This document shows, in pieces, positions 50,695 through 62,892 of a DNA stretch of 64,000 nt (positions are counted from its first letter, which is position 1; each line of letters opens with the position of its first letter). Position numbers and translations under genes: made by a program. Under the pieces are notes generated by a model. That model was not told the DNA's origin. It saw nothing but the letters and a program-made list of their open reading frames with translations, and searched no databases. Origin of the DNA: Leucobacter zeae (GTDB lineage: Bacteria; Actinomycetota; Actinomycetes; Actinomycetales; Microbacteriaceae); the NCBI RefSeq assembly GCF_016758175.1, contig NZ_QYAB01000001.1, positions 1,591,850 through 1,655,849 of the forward strand, in the 5' to 3' direction.

Positions 50695-52629
50695 GTGCGA
50701 TATGTGCTTGCGATCGGAGCACTGGTGCTTTCCGGAGTGCTACTGCTGCTGGGCATCGGCCAGCGCACCTTCCTCGCGGGTCCATCGGAGATCAGATTCC
50801 CCGTGGACACCGTCGCCGAGACCGGGTACGCCGTCGTGAGCGGATCCGAGTTCGGCAAGCTGCCCGGCCAGGCGAACGTGGTGGTCAAGGGCGGCGAGGC
50901 GTTCGTCGCGACCGGTGCGGAACGCGATGTGCAGGGATGGGTGGCCGAGTTCCCCCACGCGGAGCTCTCAGTGGACACGCAGCAGCGCCGCCTGATGAGC
51001 GCCCTCGTGGCCGGTGCGGTCGCGAGCGACGACGCGCCCGCGGAGTCCGACGCCGCGCCCGCCGCCGGGCTGGATCCCCGGGGGAGCGACCTCTGGCTCG
51101 AGGAGCGATCGCTCGACGCGTCCGCGAGCGACGTCGAGGTGCAGTCGCTCCGAGTGCCGGTGTCGCTGGCTCCCGACCAGGCGGTGCTGATCGCCTCGAA
51201 CGGCACCGACCCGGTTCCGAGCGATCTCGCGCTCGTGTGGGTGCAGGATCGCGATACGCCGTGGGCGGGCCCGCTGCTGGCAGCCGGAGGCCTGTTCGCG
51301 CTCATCGGCGGGATCCTCTACCTGGTCGCGATCGACCACAACCGCCGCGGCCTCGGCCCGCGCCGGGGGCGCCGCGGCCCGCTGCAGGGCATCCGCAACT
51401 CGTTCGGCAGGCGGTCGCGCCGCCCAGCGACTCCGGCAGCGACCGATTCCGAAGCGGGGCGCGCCGGTCGCGACGCGGTCCGGCCCGCGGAGCCCCGCGG
51501 CCGGCGCAGGCGCCTGAGCGCGATCGTGCCCGCGGTCGGCGTGGCGGCGGCGCTCGGCCTGAGCGGCTGCTCGGCAGACTACTGGCCCGACTTCTCGTCG
51601 CAGCCGGCCGAGGAGACGCCCGCGACCGAGGCGCCGTCGGGCGTCGCCCCGGTCCCGGTCACCGACGCCCAGGCCGATCGCATCATCACGAGCGTCGCAG
51701 GCGTGGCCGCGACCGGCGACGAGGCGCTCGACGCCGAGCTGCTCGAGGAGCGCTTCACGGGCGATGCCCTCGCGCAGCGCGTCGCCAACTACAAGATCCG
51801 CGCGGAGATCCCGGACTACGGCGTCGTTCCGCCGACGATCACCGACGAAGGCCTCGACTACAACCTGGTGCAGAGCACGGAGACCTGGCCGAGGACGCTC
51901 TTCCTCACCGTCGCATCGGAGGCGGGCGGCGCGAAGGCGGCTCCCGAGGACGTGGCGGCCGAGGGCGATCAGACCGCGGACGCCACCGCCGAGGACGCGA
52001 AGGCGTCGCCGTCGCTCGCGATGATCCTCACGCAGCAGACGCCGCACGACAACTACCTCGTATCGCGCATCGTCGCGCTCCGCGGCGGGATCTCGATGCC
52101 CGCGGCCGCGCCTGCGGAGGAGGGGACCGCGCTGCTCGCCAACGACAGCACGAACCTCGTGCTGCCTCCCGAGGAGGTGGGCGCCGCGTACGCGACCCTG
52201 CTGCAGGGAGGCACCGCCGTGCCTGAGGCGGAATCGTTCGACCTGTCCTCGGATACGCTGCTCGAGAGCTACGGCAAGGCGCGCGCCGAGCAGGCCCAGA
52301 AGGCGAACGAGGACGAGGATCAGACCGTGAAGTTCTCGGCGACGGCGCGGCAGGGCGACGAGCCCGTGGTCGCCCTGTCCACGGGAACCGGCGGCGCGCT
52401 CGTCTCGACGACCGTGATCGAGGAGCAGCTCGCCGACGCGGCGGGCGGGCGCTACAAGCCCCAGGCCAAGGACGTCGTGTCGGCGCTCTCGGGGCTGAAG
52501 GGCGAACAGGACAAGATCGTGCAGGTAGTGGCGCATCAGCTGCTCTTCTACGTGCCGAGCAAGACCGACGGAGCGAAGATCGAGCTGCTCGGGGTGACGA
52601 GCGAGCTCGTGGGAGCGAGGAACGAATGA
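50695..52629 (+). CDS. Membrane protein of unknown function with internal lipobox
   Basis: A 644-residue protein I do not recognise. Hydrophobic segments lie at about 3-24, 190-213 and 274-292. The first two flank an extracytoplasmic domain of about 165 residues. An Arg-rich loop (RRGLGPRRGRRGPLQGIRN and RRRR) precedes the third, which ends LGLSGC (Cys292) followed by SADYW and an acidic Pro/Thr linker, exactly like a lipoprotein signal peptide. The C-terminal 340 residues should be outside the cell. GTG 50695 follows TAAGGAG. The stop overlaps the thioredoxin-like gene by 4 nt, so a joint role in envelope or redox protein quality control is possible but unproven. Confidence 0.8.
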   Translation: MRYVLAIGALVLSGVLLLLGIGQRTFLAGPSEIRFPVDTVAETGYAVVSGSEFGKLPGQANVVVKGGEAFVATGAERDVQGWVAEFPHAELSVDTQQRRLMSALVAGAVASDDAPAESDAAPAAGLDPRGSDLWLEERSLDASASDVEVQSLRVPVSLAPDQAVLIASNGTDPVPSDLALVWVQDRDTPWAGPLLAAGGLFALIGGILYLVAIDHNRRGLGPRRGRRGPLQGIRNSFGRRSRRPATPAATDSEAGRAGRDAVRPAEPRGRRRRLSAIVPAVGVAAALGLSGCSADYWPDFSSQPAEETPATEAPSGVAPVPVTDAQADRIITSVAGVAATGDEALDAELLEERFTGDALAQRVANYKIRAEIPDYGVVPPTITDEGLDYNLVQSTETWPRTLFLTVASEAGGAKAAPEDVAAEGDQTADATAEDAKASPSLAMILTQQTPHDNYLVSRIVALRGGISMPAAAPAEEGTALLANDSTNLVLPPEEVGAAYATLLQGGTAVPEAESFDLSSDTLLESYGKARAEQAQKANEDEDQTVKFSATARQGDEPVVALSTGTGGALVSTTVIEEQLADAAGGRYKPQAKDVVSALSGLKGEQDKIVQVVAHQLLFYVPSKTDGAKIELLGVTSELVGARNE

Positions 52630-53594
52630 TGCATCAGCAGATCCCCGGAGGGGGCATGGACCTCAGCCATCTGGCGGCCCGGGCGCAGGCCCCTCAGCCG
52701 GGCGACGGGGCGCCCGCGGCCGCCGATCCGACCGCCGCCGACGGGCAGGCGGGGCGCGTCGTCGACGTGCCGTCGCTCGTCGTGGACGTCACGGATCAGA
52801 CCTTCGAGCAGGTGGCGCAGCTCTCGTCCGTCGTGCCGGTCGTCATCGACCTGTGGGCGGAGTGGTGCCAGCCCTGCAAGACCCTCGGACCCGTGCTCGA
52901 GAAGGTCGTCGACGAGTTCGGCGGTCGGGTCATGCTCGCGAAGGTCGATGTCGACGCGAACCCCGGGTTGGCCCAGGCGTTCCAGGCCCAGTCGATCCCG
53001 ACCGTCGTCGCACTCGTCGGCGGGCGACCGGTCCCGCTCTTCCAGGGAGCGGTTCCCGAGACCCAGGTGCGCGAGGTCTTCACCCAGCTGCTGCAGCTCG
53101 CCGAGCAGCATGGAGTCACCGGTCGCGTGAGCGCGCCCGGAGCCGCAGGTGCTGAGGCCGACGCCCCCGCCGAGCCGCAGATCCCGGCCGCGCACGTGGC
53201 AGCGGTCGAGGCGGCCGAGCGCGGGGACTACGCCGGATCGATCGCGGAGTGGGAGGCGGTGCTCGCCAAGGCGCCTGCCGATGCCGAGGCGCGGGCGGCG
53301 CTCGTGCAGATGCGGCTGCTGCAGCGGCTCGACGGGCTCGGCGCCGACGAGATCCGCACGGCCGCAGCAGCGCAACCGGCGGACGCGGAGGCGCAGATGC
53401 GAGTGGCCGATCTCGACGTCGCCGGCGGTCACGTCGAAGACGCGTTCCTGCGCCTCCTCGACCTCTTCGCGGCGAGCGACCAGGATGCGCGGCCGGCGGT
53501 GCGCGAGCGCCTGCTCGAACTCTTCGAGGTCGTGGGCGTCGCGGATCCCCGCGTGATCGCCGCGCGCGGTCGCCTCGCCAACCTGCTCTACTGA
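52626..53594 (+). CDS. Thioredoxin/TPR co-chaperone, CnoX/YbbN-like
   Basis: A 322-residue cytoplasmic protein. After about 45 disordered residues a thioredoxin fold carries the redox motif WCQPC (Cys81, Cys84), followed by KTLGPVLEKVVDEF and SIPTVVALVGG. The C-terminal half (about 190-320) is Ala-rich helical repeats of TPR type (GDYAGSIAEWEAVLAKAPADAEARAAL). Unlike Escherichia coli YbbN, which has SxxC, the CxxC is intact, so it may be an active oxidoreductase. It overlaps the preceding membrane protein gene. Confidence 0.88.
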   Translation: MMHQQIPGGGMDLSHLAARAQAPQPGDGAPAAADPTAADGQAGRVVDVPSLVVDVTDQTFEQVAQLSSVVPVVIDLWAEWCQPCKTLGPVLEKVVDEFGGRVMLAKVDVDANPGLAQAFQAQSIPTVVALVGGRPVPLFQGAVPETQVREVFTQLLQLAEQHGVTGRVSAPGAAGAEADAPAEPQIPAAHVAAVEAAERGDYAGSIAEWEAVLAKAPADAEARAALVQMRLLQRLDGLGADEIRTAAAAQPADAEAQMRVADLDVAGGHVEDAFLRLLDLFAASDQDARPAVRERLLELFEVVGVADPRVIAARGRLANLLY

Positions 53595-53617
53595 ACGTCG
53601 CCGAGGCAGGTCCACCC

Positions 53618-54829
53618 GTGCGCAACGAACCGTCGGAGTCCCGGCGCGCGTACCTCGATCACGCCGCGACGTCGCCGATGCCCGAGGCCGTGCTCGCGGC
53701 GTACGCCGGGGCGCTGCGCGGCGTCGGGAATCCCGCTTCCACGCACGGCCACGGCCAGCGGGCGAGCGAGCGACTCGAGGCCGCGCGCGAGCGGATCGCG
53801 CGGGGCCTCGGGTGCGACCGGGCCGAGGTGATCCTCACGGGCGGCGGCACAGAGTCGATCAACCTCGCGCTCAAGGGCATGTACTGGGCGCGGAGGCGCG
53901 CGGGCGCAGGACCGGTGGTCCTCGTCGCCGACGGCGAGCACCACGCCACGCTGGAGGCGTCGGAGTGGCTGCGCGACGCGCAGGGCGCGCGCCTGGTACC
54001 GATCCCGCTGGACGCCACGGGCCGGATCCTGCCCGAGGCGCTCGCGAGCGCGATCGCCGAGGCAGGCGCGTCGAACGTCGCACTCGCGACCTTCCTGTGG
54101 GCGAACAACGAGGTGGGCGCGGTGCAGCCGGTGCGCGAGCTCTGCGGGATCGCGGCCGGGGCGGGGATTCCGACCCACGTCGACGCCGTCGCGGCGCTCG
54201 GACAGGCGGCCATCGACTTCGCGGCCTCCGGCGCGGCCGCGGTCAGCGTCTCGGCGCACAAGATCGGCGGGCCCGTGGGCGTCGGGGCGCTCGTGCTGGG
54301 ACGACGCACCGCCGCCGATCCGCTCATGCACGGCGGCACGCAGCAGCGAGCGCGCTCGGGGACTCAGGACGCCGCGGGTGCCGTGGCGTTCGCGGCGGCG
54401 ATGGACCTCGCGCTCGGCGACGGCGTCGAGCCGGACCCGACGCGCACCGCGGCACTCGCGACGCTGCGCGACCGCTTGATCGCGGGGGTGCTCGCCATCG
54501 ACCCGACCGCGGTGCTCCGCGGCCCCGATCCCGCGTCACCCGGGACCCGTCTGCCGGGCAACGCCCACTTCACCTTCCCGGGCTGCCAGGGCGATTCCCT
54601 CGTGTTCCTGCTCGACGCCGCGGGCGTCTCGGCGTCGGTCGGCTCCGCGTGCCAGGCCGGTGTCGCCGAGATCTCTCACGTGCTGCTGGCGATGGGGCTC
54701 CCGGAGCACGAGGCCGCCGGAGCGCTGCGCTTCACGCTCGGGCCGGACAGCTCGGACGCGGACGTGGACGCGCTGCTCGCGGCGCTTCCCGACGCGATCG
54801 CGCGTGCGCGATCGGCCGGCCTGGCCTAG
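53618..54829 (+). CDS. Cysteine desulfurase (NifS/IscS-like)
   Basis: A 403-residue PLP enzyme that releases sulfur from cysteine. YLDHAATSPMPEAVLAAY starts the fold, ILTGGGTESINLALKG binds PLP phosphate, the Schiff-base lysine is Lys215 in SAHKIGGP, and the persulfide-forming Cys345 lies in VGSACQAGVAE. GTG 53618 is chosen 23 nt after the thioredoxin gene; the in-frame upstream extension overlaps that gene and is rejected. Only 9 nt separate it from mnmA, so it most likely supplies sulfur for tRNA thiolation. Confidence 0.94.
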   Translation: MRNEPSESRRAYLDHAATSPMPEAVLAAYAGALRGVGNPASTHGHGQRASERLEAARERIARGLGCDRAEVILTGGGTESINLALKGMYWARRRAGAGPVVLVADGEHHATLEASEWLRDAQGARLVPIPLDATGRILPEALASAIAEAGASNVALATFLWANNEVGAVQPVRELCGIAAGAGIPTHVDAVAALGQAAIDFAASGAAAVSVSAHKIGGPVGVGALVLGRRTAADPLMHGGTQQRARSGTQDAAGAVAFAAAMDLALGDGVEPDPTRTAALATLRDRLIAGVLAIDPTAVLRGPDPASPGTRLPGNAHFTFPGCQGDSLVFLLDAAGVSASVGSACQAGVAEISHVLLAMGLPEHEAAGALRFTLGPDSSDADVDALLAALPDAIARARSAGLA

Positions 54830-54838
54830 GATGTTCCG
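54827..54838 (+). promoter_or_regulatory. Leaderless-type promoter of mnmA overlapping the upstream stop codon
   Basis: TAGGAT (54827-54832) plus GTTCCG precedes GTG 54839. The TAG of the desulfurase stop codon is the first half of the -10 hexamer. There is no ribosome-binding site. Confidence 0.55.
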
Positions 54839-55990
54839 GTGAAGATTTTGGCGGCGATGAGCGGCGGGGTGGATTCCGCAGTGGCGGCAGCCCGCGCCGT
54901 CGAAGCCGGGCACGAGGTCGTCGGGGTGCATCTCGCACTGAGCCGGATGCCCGGCACGATCCGCACCGGATCGCGCGGATGCTGCACGATCGAGGATGCG
55001 ATGGACGCTCGGCGCGCGGCGAACCTGCTCGGGATCCCGTTCTACGTCTGGGACCTCAGCGAGCGGTTCAAGGAGGACGTCGTCGACGACTTCATCGCCG
55101 AGTACGCCGCGGGCCGCACCCCGAATCCCTGCATGCGCTGCAATGAGAAGATCAAGTTCGCGGCGCTGCTCGACAAGGCCGTCGCCCTGGGCTTCGACGC
55201 CGTGGCGACCGGGCACTACGCCACGCTCGAGGACGGGGAGCACGGCCGCGAACTCCACCGGGCGAGCGCCTGGGCGAAGGATCAGTCCTACGTGCTCGGC
55301 GTGCTCACATCCGAGCAGCTCGCGCACTGCTACTTCCCGCTGGGGGATACGCCCTCGAAGGAGCTCATCCGAGCCGAGGCCGAGGAGCGCGGACTGCAGG
55401 TCGCGCAGAAGCCCGACAGCCACGATATCTGCTTCATCCCGGACGGCGACACGCGCGGGTGGCTCTCCGACCACGTGCGGCGCGAACCGGGGGAGATCCT
55501 CGACGAATCCGGCGAAGTGGTCGGCACGCACGACGGCGCGCACGGCTATACCGTCGGCCAGCGCCGCGGCCTGCAGCTGGGGCGCCCGGCGCCCGACGGC
55601 AATCCCCGCTACGTGCTGTCGATCCGACCGGTCTCCAATCAGGTCGTGGTCGGCCCCAAGGAGAGCCTCGAGATCGGCGCCATCGCCGGCGGCAGGTTCA
55701 GCTGGGCGGGGGAGCCCGGGTTCGACCCCGAAGCCGCCTTCTCGTGCGACGTGCAGATCCGCGCGCACGCCGATCCGGTGCCGGCGTCGGCCCGGCTGGT
55801 GCCGATCTCGGACGCGGATCGCACTGAGCAGCATCGCGCCGGCGCGACGCATGAGATCGTAGCCGAGGTCGACCTGGAGCACGCCGAGCCGCTCCTGGGC
55901 GTCGCGCCGGGGCAGACCGCCGTGCTCTACCGCGGCACCCGCGTCCTGGGCCAATTCACGATCGATCGCGCGCTCCCCGTCGCGGCCTGA
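54839..55990 (+). CDS. mnmA: tRNA-specific 2-thiouridylase
   Basis: A 383-residue enzyme that thiolates U34 of Glu, Gln and Lys tRNAs. The PP-loop is [13 protein letters not shown], the nucleophilic/catalytic cysteines lie in [12 protein letters not shown] and [11 protein letters not shown], and GHYATLE plus AKDQSYVLG match the family. The C-terminal beta-barrel ends [16 protein letters not shown]. The start is GTG with leaderless spacing. The paired desulfurase provides the sulfur. Confidence 0.96.
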   Translation: MKILAAMSGGVDSAVAAARAVEAGHEVVGVHLALSRMPGTIRTGSRGCCTIEDAMDARRAANLLGIPFYVWDLSERFKEDVVDDFIAEYAAGRTPNPCMRCNEKIKFAALLDKAVALGFDAVATGHYATLEDGEHGRELHRASAWAKDQSYVLGVLTSEQLAHCYFPLGDTPSKELIRAEAEERGLQVAQKPDSHDICFIPDGDTRGWLSDHVRREPGEILDESGEVVGTHDGAHGYTVGQRRGLQLGRPAPDGNPRYVLSIRPVSNQVVVGPKESLEIGAIAGGRFSWAGEPGFDPEAAFSCDVQIRAHADPVPASARLVPISDADRTEQHRAGATHEIVAEVDLEHAEPLLGVAPGQTAVLYRGTRVLGQFTIDRALPVAA

Positions 55991-56048
55991 GCCCCGGGGC
56001 CTCGCCTCCTCCGCCCGACCCTTCCTCCCCGATGTCCGAGGTCGATCC

Positions 56049-58421
<2,373 letters not shown>

Positions 58422-58503
58422 GGGGGATCGGCCCCCGAGCCCCGGATCCCGACGAGTTCTCCACAGATCCTCGGATTCGGCGACCGGGCCGTCGCACGAT
58501 GGC

Positions 58504-58509
58504 TAGCCT
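58504..58509 (+). promoter_or_regulatory. -10 candidate of the glycosylase gene
   Basis: TAGCCT (58504-58509) lies 55 nt before ATG 58565, which has GGAGG 8-12 nt upstream. This gives a conventional leadered transcript of about 50 nt. The rest of the 143-nt gap after ligA shows nothing. Confidence 0.35.
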
Positions 58510-58564
58510 GAGTGCACGTCCGGTCGATCCACCGGCCGAACCGTATCGAATCGGAGGTTGATAC

Positions 58565-59212
58565 ATGCCTGATCCCGCGCCGGCGCCCGTCCGCGCCTCC
58601 TGGGCTGCCCAGGATCCGCTGCTCACGGAGTACTACGACACGGAGTGGGGCATGCCGGTCTCCGATGAGACGGGGGTGTTCGAACGCTTGACCCTCGAGG
58701 CTTTCCAGTCGGGGCTCTCCTGGCTCATCGTGCTCCGGAAGCGCGACGCGTTCCGCGCGGCGTTCGACGGGTTCGTCCCCGACGTCGTCGCGGAGTACGG
58801 CGATGCGGAGATCGCCCGGCTGCTCACCGACGCGGGCATCATCCGCAACCGGCTCAAGGTGACGGCGACCATCGCGAACGCGCAGGCGACGATCCGTCTG
58901 CGGGAAGGCGGGGAGAGCCTCCAGCAGCTCGTCTGGGAGCACATGCCCGAGCGGTCGCCGTGCCCGGAGCGCGACGCCGATGTACCGTCGACGTCGCTCG
59001 AGTCGGTCGCGCTCGCGAAGGCCCTCAAGCGGCGCGGGTTCCGATTCGTCGGACCGACGACCGCGTACGCGCTGATGACGGCGATCGGGATCGCGGATGC
59101 CCACCTCGTCTCGAGCCACAGGCGCGGCTGCTCGGGTCTGTGGAACGCCGATGGCACTCGGACGGGACGGGTGCCCGACGGCGTCACGATCGCAGATGCC
59201 GCGGGTTCATGA
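58565..59212 (+). CDS. tag: DNA-3-methyladenine glycosylase I family protein
   Basis: A 215-residue Tag-family protein for base excision repair. EYYDTEWGMPV, FERLTLEAFQSGLSWLIVLRKR (catalytic Glu45, Trp53) and LKRRGFRFVGPTTAYALMTAIG match the family closely. The zinc ligands do not: the Cys of RCxW is Ala11, the His of YHDxEWG is Tyr24, and the C-terminal HxxxC reads HLVSS, leaving only His. The fold may be stabilised otherwise, or specificity changed. GGAGG precedes the ATG. Confidence 0.88.
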   Translation: MPDPAPAPVRASWAAQDPLLTEYYDTEWGMPVSDETGVFERLTLEAFQSGLSWLIVLRKRDAFRAAFDGFVPDVVAEYGDAEIARLLTDAGIIRNRLKVTATIANAQATIRLREGGESLQQLVWEHMPERSPCPERDADVPSTSLESVALAKALKRRGFRFVGPTTAYALMTAIGIADAHLVSSHRRGCSGLWNADGTRTGRVPDGVTIADAAGS

Positions 59213-59280
59213 GTCCTTCGTGCTGAACGGGCGGCGCGGGCCTCGGGGTCGTGCCGGGATGATGTCCGGCGCGACGTCGA

Positions 59281-59286
59281 TAGGAT
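59281..59286 (+). promoter_or_regulatory. -10 candidate of the gatCAB operon
   Basis: TAGGAT at 59281-59286 would start transcription about 40 nt before gatC (ATG 59333), whose ribosome site is GGAG at 59325-59328. Confidence 0.45.
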
Positions 59287-59332
59287 GGGAGGGTTCACGA
59301 CCCTTTCACTCCCGACGTCTCGATGGAGCAGC

Positions 59333-59668
59333 ATGCCTGAAATTCCTGCGGCCGACAGTGCCGCGGCGAACGGCGAGATCACGGCTGAGACCGTGCAGCA
59401 TCTCGCCGGCCTCGCCCGGATCGCCCTCACCGATGCGGAGATCGATTCGCTCACGTCCGAGCTGGACTCGATCCTCGCCAATATCGCGAAGGTGAGCGAG
59501 GTGGCCGGACCCGATGTGCCGGCGACCAGCCACCCGATCCCGCTGAGCAACGTGACCCGACCCGATGAGGTCACCGACGTGCTCACTCGCGAGCAGGCGC
59601 TCGCGAACGCGCCGGAGACGGCTGACGGGATGTTCCGCGTCTCGTCGATTCTGGGCGAAGAGCAGTAG
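59333..59668 (+). CDS. gatC: Asp/Glu-tRNA amidotransferase subunit C
   Basis: A 111-residue GatC that wraps around and stabilises GatA. EITAETVQHLAGLARIALTDAEIDSLTSELDSIL and the late region RPDEVTDVLTREQALANAPETADGMFRV are typical. The first 14 residues are an extension. ATG 59333 is used rather than the upstream in-frame ATG 59285, which lacks a site. It is followed 9 nt later by gatA. Confidence 0.96.
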   Translation: MPEIPAADSAAANGEITAETVQHLAGLARIALTDAEIDSLTSELDSILANIAKVSEVAGPDVPATSHPIPLSNVTRPDEVTDVLTREQALANAPETADGMFRVSSILGEEQ

Positions 59669-59677
59669 GGGAGCGGA

Positions 59678-61201
59678 ATGAACGACATCATCGCATTGAC
59701 CGCGGCGGAACTCGCCGCGAAGCTCTCGGCGGGAGAGATCTCCTCGGTCGAGGCCACCCGTGCCCACCTCGACCGCATCGCGCAGGTCGACGGCGAACTC
59801 CACGCGTTCCTCGCCACCGACGAGCAGGCGTCGCTCGCCGCCGCAGCCGCCATCGATGCGCGCCGAGCGGCCGGAGAGTCGCTCGGCGAGCTCGCGGGCG
59901 TGCCGCTCGCGATCAAGGACGTGCTCGTCACGACGGACATGCCGGCCACCTCGGGCTCGAAGATCCTCGAGGGCTACCGCTCGCCGTTCGACGCGACCGC
60001 GGTCGCGAAGGCGCGGGCCGCCGGCCTGGTGAACATCGGCAAGACGAACATGGACGAGTTCGCGATGGGGTCCTCCACCGAGAACTCGGCGTACGGGCCG
60101 ACCCGCAACCAGTGGGACGCGTCGCGCGTGCCCGGCGGTTCCGGCGGCGGTTCCGCGGTGGCGGTCGGCGCATTCGAGGCGCCGCTCGCCCTCGGCTCGG
60201 ACACCGGCGGCTCGATCCGCCAGCCCGCGGCGCTCACCGGAACCGTGGGCGCGAAACCCACGTACGGCGGGGTCAGCCGGTACGGCGCGATCGCACTGGC
60301 ATCGTCCCTCGACCAGATCGGGCCGTGCGCCCGCACCGTGCTCGACACCGCGCTGCTGCACGACGTGATCGCCGGTCACGACCGCCATGACTCGACCTCG
60401 CTCGACTTCGCGTGGCCGTCGATGGCAGCGGCGGCCCGCGGAGGCGCCGACCCCGCGTCGCTCGCCGGCCTGAAGGTCGGCGTCGTGAAGCAGCTGACGC
60501 AGGGCGGCGTGCAGCCCGGCGTCCAGGCACGCTTCGACGAGGCGCTCGCGCTGCTCGTGGCTCAGGGCGCCGAGGTCGTCGAGATCGATGCCCCGCACTT
60601 CGAGTACGCCGTCGCCGCGTACTACCTCATCCTCCCCTCGGAGGCCTCGAGCAACCTGGCGAAGTACGACTCGGTGCGCTTCGGTCTGCGCGTCACCCCC
60701 GAGGGCGGCGGCACCGTCGAGAGCGTCATGAGCGCCACTCGTGAGGAGGGCCTCGGCGCGGAGGTCAAGCGCCGGATCATCCTCGGCACCTACGCGCTGT
60801 CGGCCGGCTACTACGACGCGTACTACGGCAGCGCCCAGAAGGTGCGCACGCTGATCCAGCGGGACTTCGCCGCGGCGTTCGACCAGGTCGACGTGATCGC
60901 GTCGCCGACCGCTCCGACGACCGCATGGACGCTCGGCGCGCACAGCGGGGATCCGATGCAGGACTACCTCAACGACGCGACGACGATCCCCGCGAACCTC
61001 GCCGGCATCCCGGGCCTCAGCCTGCCGATCGGCACCGCGAGCGAGGACGGCCTCCCGGTCGGTCTGCAGCTCATGGCGCCAGCCTTCGAGGACGCCCGTC
61101 TGTACCGCGCCGGAGCCGCCATCGAGCGTCTCATCGCCGATCGCGACGGCGCACCGTTCTGGGCGCAGGCGCCCGCACTCACCGGAAAGGCTGGCGAGTA
61201 A
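59678..61201 (+). CDS. gatA: Asp/Glu-tRNA amidotransferase subunit A
   Basis: A 507-residue amidase subunit producing ammonia from glutamine. The Ser-cisSer-Lys triad is complete: Lys80 in AIKDVL, cis-Ser155 in PGGSGGGSA and nucleophile Ser179 in [30 protein letters not shown] is the family signature region. GGAGCGGA precedes the ATG. The stop overlaps gatB by 1 nt (TAATG). Confidence 0.97.
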   Translation: MNDIIALTAAELAAKLSAGEISSVEATRAHLDRIAQVDGELHAFLATDEQASLAAAAAIDARRAAGESLGELAGVPLAIKDVLVTTDMPATSGSKILEGYRSPFDATAVAKARAAGLVNIGKTNMDEFAMGSSTENSAYGPTRNQWDASRVPGGSGGGSAVAVGAFEAPLALGSDTGGSIRQPAALTGTVGAKPTYGGVSRYGAIALASSLDQIGPCARTVLDTALLHDVIAGHDRHDSTSLDFAWPSMAAAARGGADPASLAGLKVGVVKQLTQGGVQPGVQARFDEALALLVAQGAEVVEIDAPHFEYAVAAYYLILPSEASSNLAKYDSVRFGLRVTPEGGGTVESVMSATREEGLGAEVKRRIILGTYALSAGYYDAYYGSAQKVRTLIQRDFAAAFDQVDVIASPTAPTTAWTLGAHSGDPMQDYLNDATTIPANLAGIPGLSLPIGTASEDGLPVGLQLMAPAFEDARLYRAGAAIERLIADRDGAPFWAQAPALTGKAGE

Positions 61202-62721
61202 TGGCCAAGACGAAACTGATGGACTTCGACCGGGCGCTCGAGCTCTTCGAGCCGGTCATCGGCCTCGAGGTGCACGTCGAGCTGAACACCCGGACGAAGA
61301 TGTTCAGCACCGCGCCGAACGTGTTCGGCTCCGAGCCCAACACGAACCTCGCACCCGTGTGCCTCGGGCTGCCCGGATCGCTGCCCGTGATCAATCACGA
61401 GGCCGTGCGATCGTCGATCAGCCTCGGCCTCGCGCTCGGCTGCGAGATCGCCGAGGTGTCCGGCTTCGCGCGCAAGAACTACTTCTACCCCGACATGGGG
61501 AAGAACTACCAGATCTCGCAGTACGACGATCCGATCGCGCACGACGGATCGGTCGAGATCGAGCTCGCCTCGGGGCGCGTCGTCCACGTGCCGATCGAGC
61601 GCGCGCACATGGAGGAGGACGCAGGCAAGCTCAACCACGTCGGCGGCTCCACCGGGCGGATCCAGGGCGCCGAGTACTCGCTCGTCGACTACAACCGCGC
61701 CGGCGTGCCGCTCGTCGAGATCGTCACGCGCCCCATCTTCGGGGGCGAGGCGGACGTCGCCGAGATCGCCGCAGCGTACGTGTCGACGATCCGCGACATC
61801 GTGGTGGCGCTCGGCATCTCGGACGCGCGCATGGAGCGCGGCAACATCCGCTGCGACGCGAACGTCTCGCTGCGCCCCCGGGGCAACGAGGACGCCGGCA
61901 TGTCGGTGCTCGGCACGCGCACCGAGACGAAGAATGTGAACTCGCTGCGTTCCATCGAGCGCGCGGTGCGCTTCGAGATCCAGCGCCAGGCGCGCATCCT
62001 CTCGGAGGGCGGCTCGATCGTCCAGGAGACCCGTCACTGGCATGAGGACACGGGGGAGACCTCGCCCGGCCGTCCGAAGAGCGACGCCGACGACTACCGC
62101 TACTTCCCCGAGCCCGATCTCGCGCCGCTCACGCCCTCGCGCGAGCTCGTCGAGGAGTTGCGCGCCGCACTGCCCGAGCACCCGACGGTACGCCGTCGTC
62201 GGCTGCGCGAGGAGTGGCGCTTCTCGGGACTCGAGTTCCAGGACGTCGTGAACGCCGGGCTGCTCGGCGACGTCGAGGCGACCGTCGCCGCGGGCGTCGC
62301 ACCGCAGGCCGCGCGCAAGTGGTGGATGGGCGAGATCGCCCGCATCGCCAAGGAGCGATCCGCCGCGCCGACCGACCTCATCACGCCCGCCCAGATCGCC
62401 TCGGTCGTCGCCCTCGTCGACGCGGGCACGCTCAACGACAAGCTCGCGCGTCAGGTGATCGCCGGCATCATCGACGGCGAGGGCACCGCGCAGGAGATCG
62501 TCGACGCCCGCGGCCTCGCGATCGTCTCCGACGACGGCGCCCTCATCGCCGCCGTCGACGCGGCGCTCGCGGAGCAGCCCGACGTGCTCGCGAAGATCCG
62601 CGACGGCAAGGTGCAGGCGGCCGGAGCGATCATCGGTTCGGTGATGAAGGCGATGCGCGGTCAGGCCGACGCGGCCCGCGTGCGCGAGCTGGTGCTCGAG
62701 CGCGCGAGCGCGGAGGCCTAG
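61201..62721 (+). CDS. gatB: Asp/Glu-tRNA amidotransferase subunit B
   Basis: A 506-residue kinase/tRNA-binding subunit that activates misacylated Glu-tRNA(Gln) or Asp-tRNA(Asn). [36 protein letters not shown] and the metal-site region [16 protein letters not shown] are diagnostic. The YqeY-like tail domain ends with [25 protein letters not shown]. It completes gatCAB, followed by two hairpins. Confidence 0.97.
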   Translation: MAKTKLMDFDRALELFEPVIGLEVHVELNTRTKMFSTAPNVFGSEPNTNLAPVCLGLPGSLPVINHEAVRSSISLGLALGCEIAEVSGFARKNYFYPDMGKNYQISQYDDPIAHDGSVEIELASGRVVHVPIERAHMEEDAGKLNHVGGSTGRIQGAEYSLVDYNRAGVPLVEIVTRPIFGGEADVAEIAAAYVSTIRDIVVALGISDARMERGNIRCDANVSLRPRGNEDAGMSVLGTRTETKNVNSLRSIERAVRFEIQRQARILSEGGSIVQETRHWHEDTGETSPGRPKSDADDYRYFPEPDLAPLTPSRELVEELRAALPEHPTVRRRRLREEWRFSGLEFQDVVNAGLLGDVEATVAAGVAPQAARKWWMGEIARIAKERSAAPTDLITPAQIASVVALVDAGTLNDKLARQVIAGIIDGEGTAQEIVDARGLAIVSDDGALIAAVDAALAEQPDVLAKIRDGKVQAAGAIIGSVMKAMRGQADAARVRELVLERASAEA

Positions 62722-62733
62722 ACCGCGTTCACG

Positions 62734-62767
62734 AGCGGTCCCTGCGATCCGGATCGGAGGGACCGCT
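62734..62767. terminator. First terminator hairpin after gatB
   Basis: AGCGGTCCCT (62734-62743) pairs with AGGGACCGCT (62758-62767), a 10-bp perfect stem followed by TCC. It begins 12 nt after the gatB stop. Confidence 0.65.
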
Positions 62768-62770
62768 TCC

Positions 62771-62802
62771 CGCGGGCCCGGAGCATCGGCTCCGGGCCCG
62801 CG
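62771..62802. terminator. Second terminator hairpin between gatB and glpK
   Basis: A perfect 14-bp stem, CGCGGGCCCGGAGC with its complement, and loop ATCG. It follows the first hairpin by 3 nt. Together they insulate the convergent gatB and glpK genes. Nothing else is seen up to 62892. Confidence 0.65.
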
Positions 62803-62892
62803 TTCGTGCAACGGGCGCCGACGAACCGGTCCGCCCGGCCATGGAGGGTCGCCGCGCCCGACAGCCCGGCTTCGACCCGCTGAGACCGGGGG

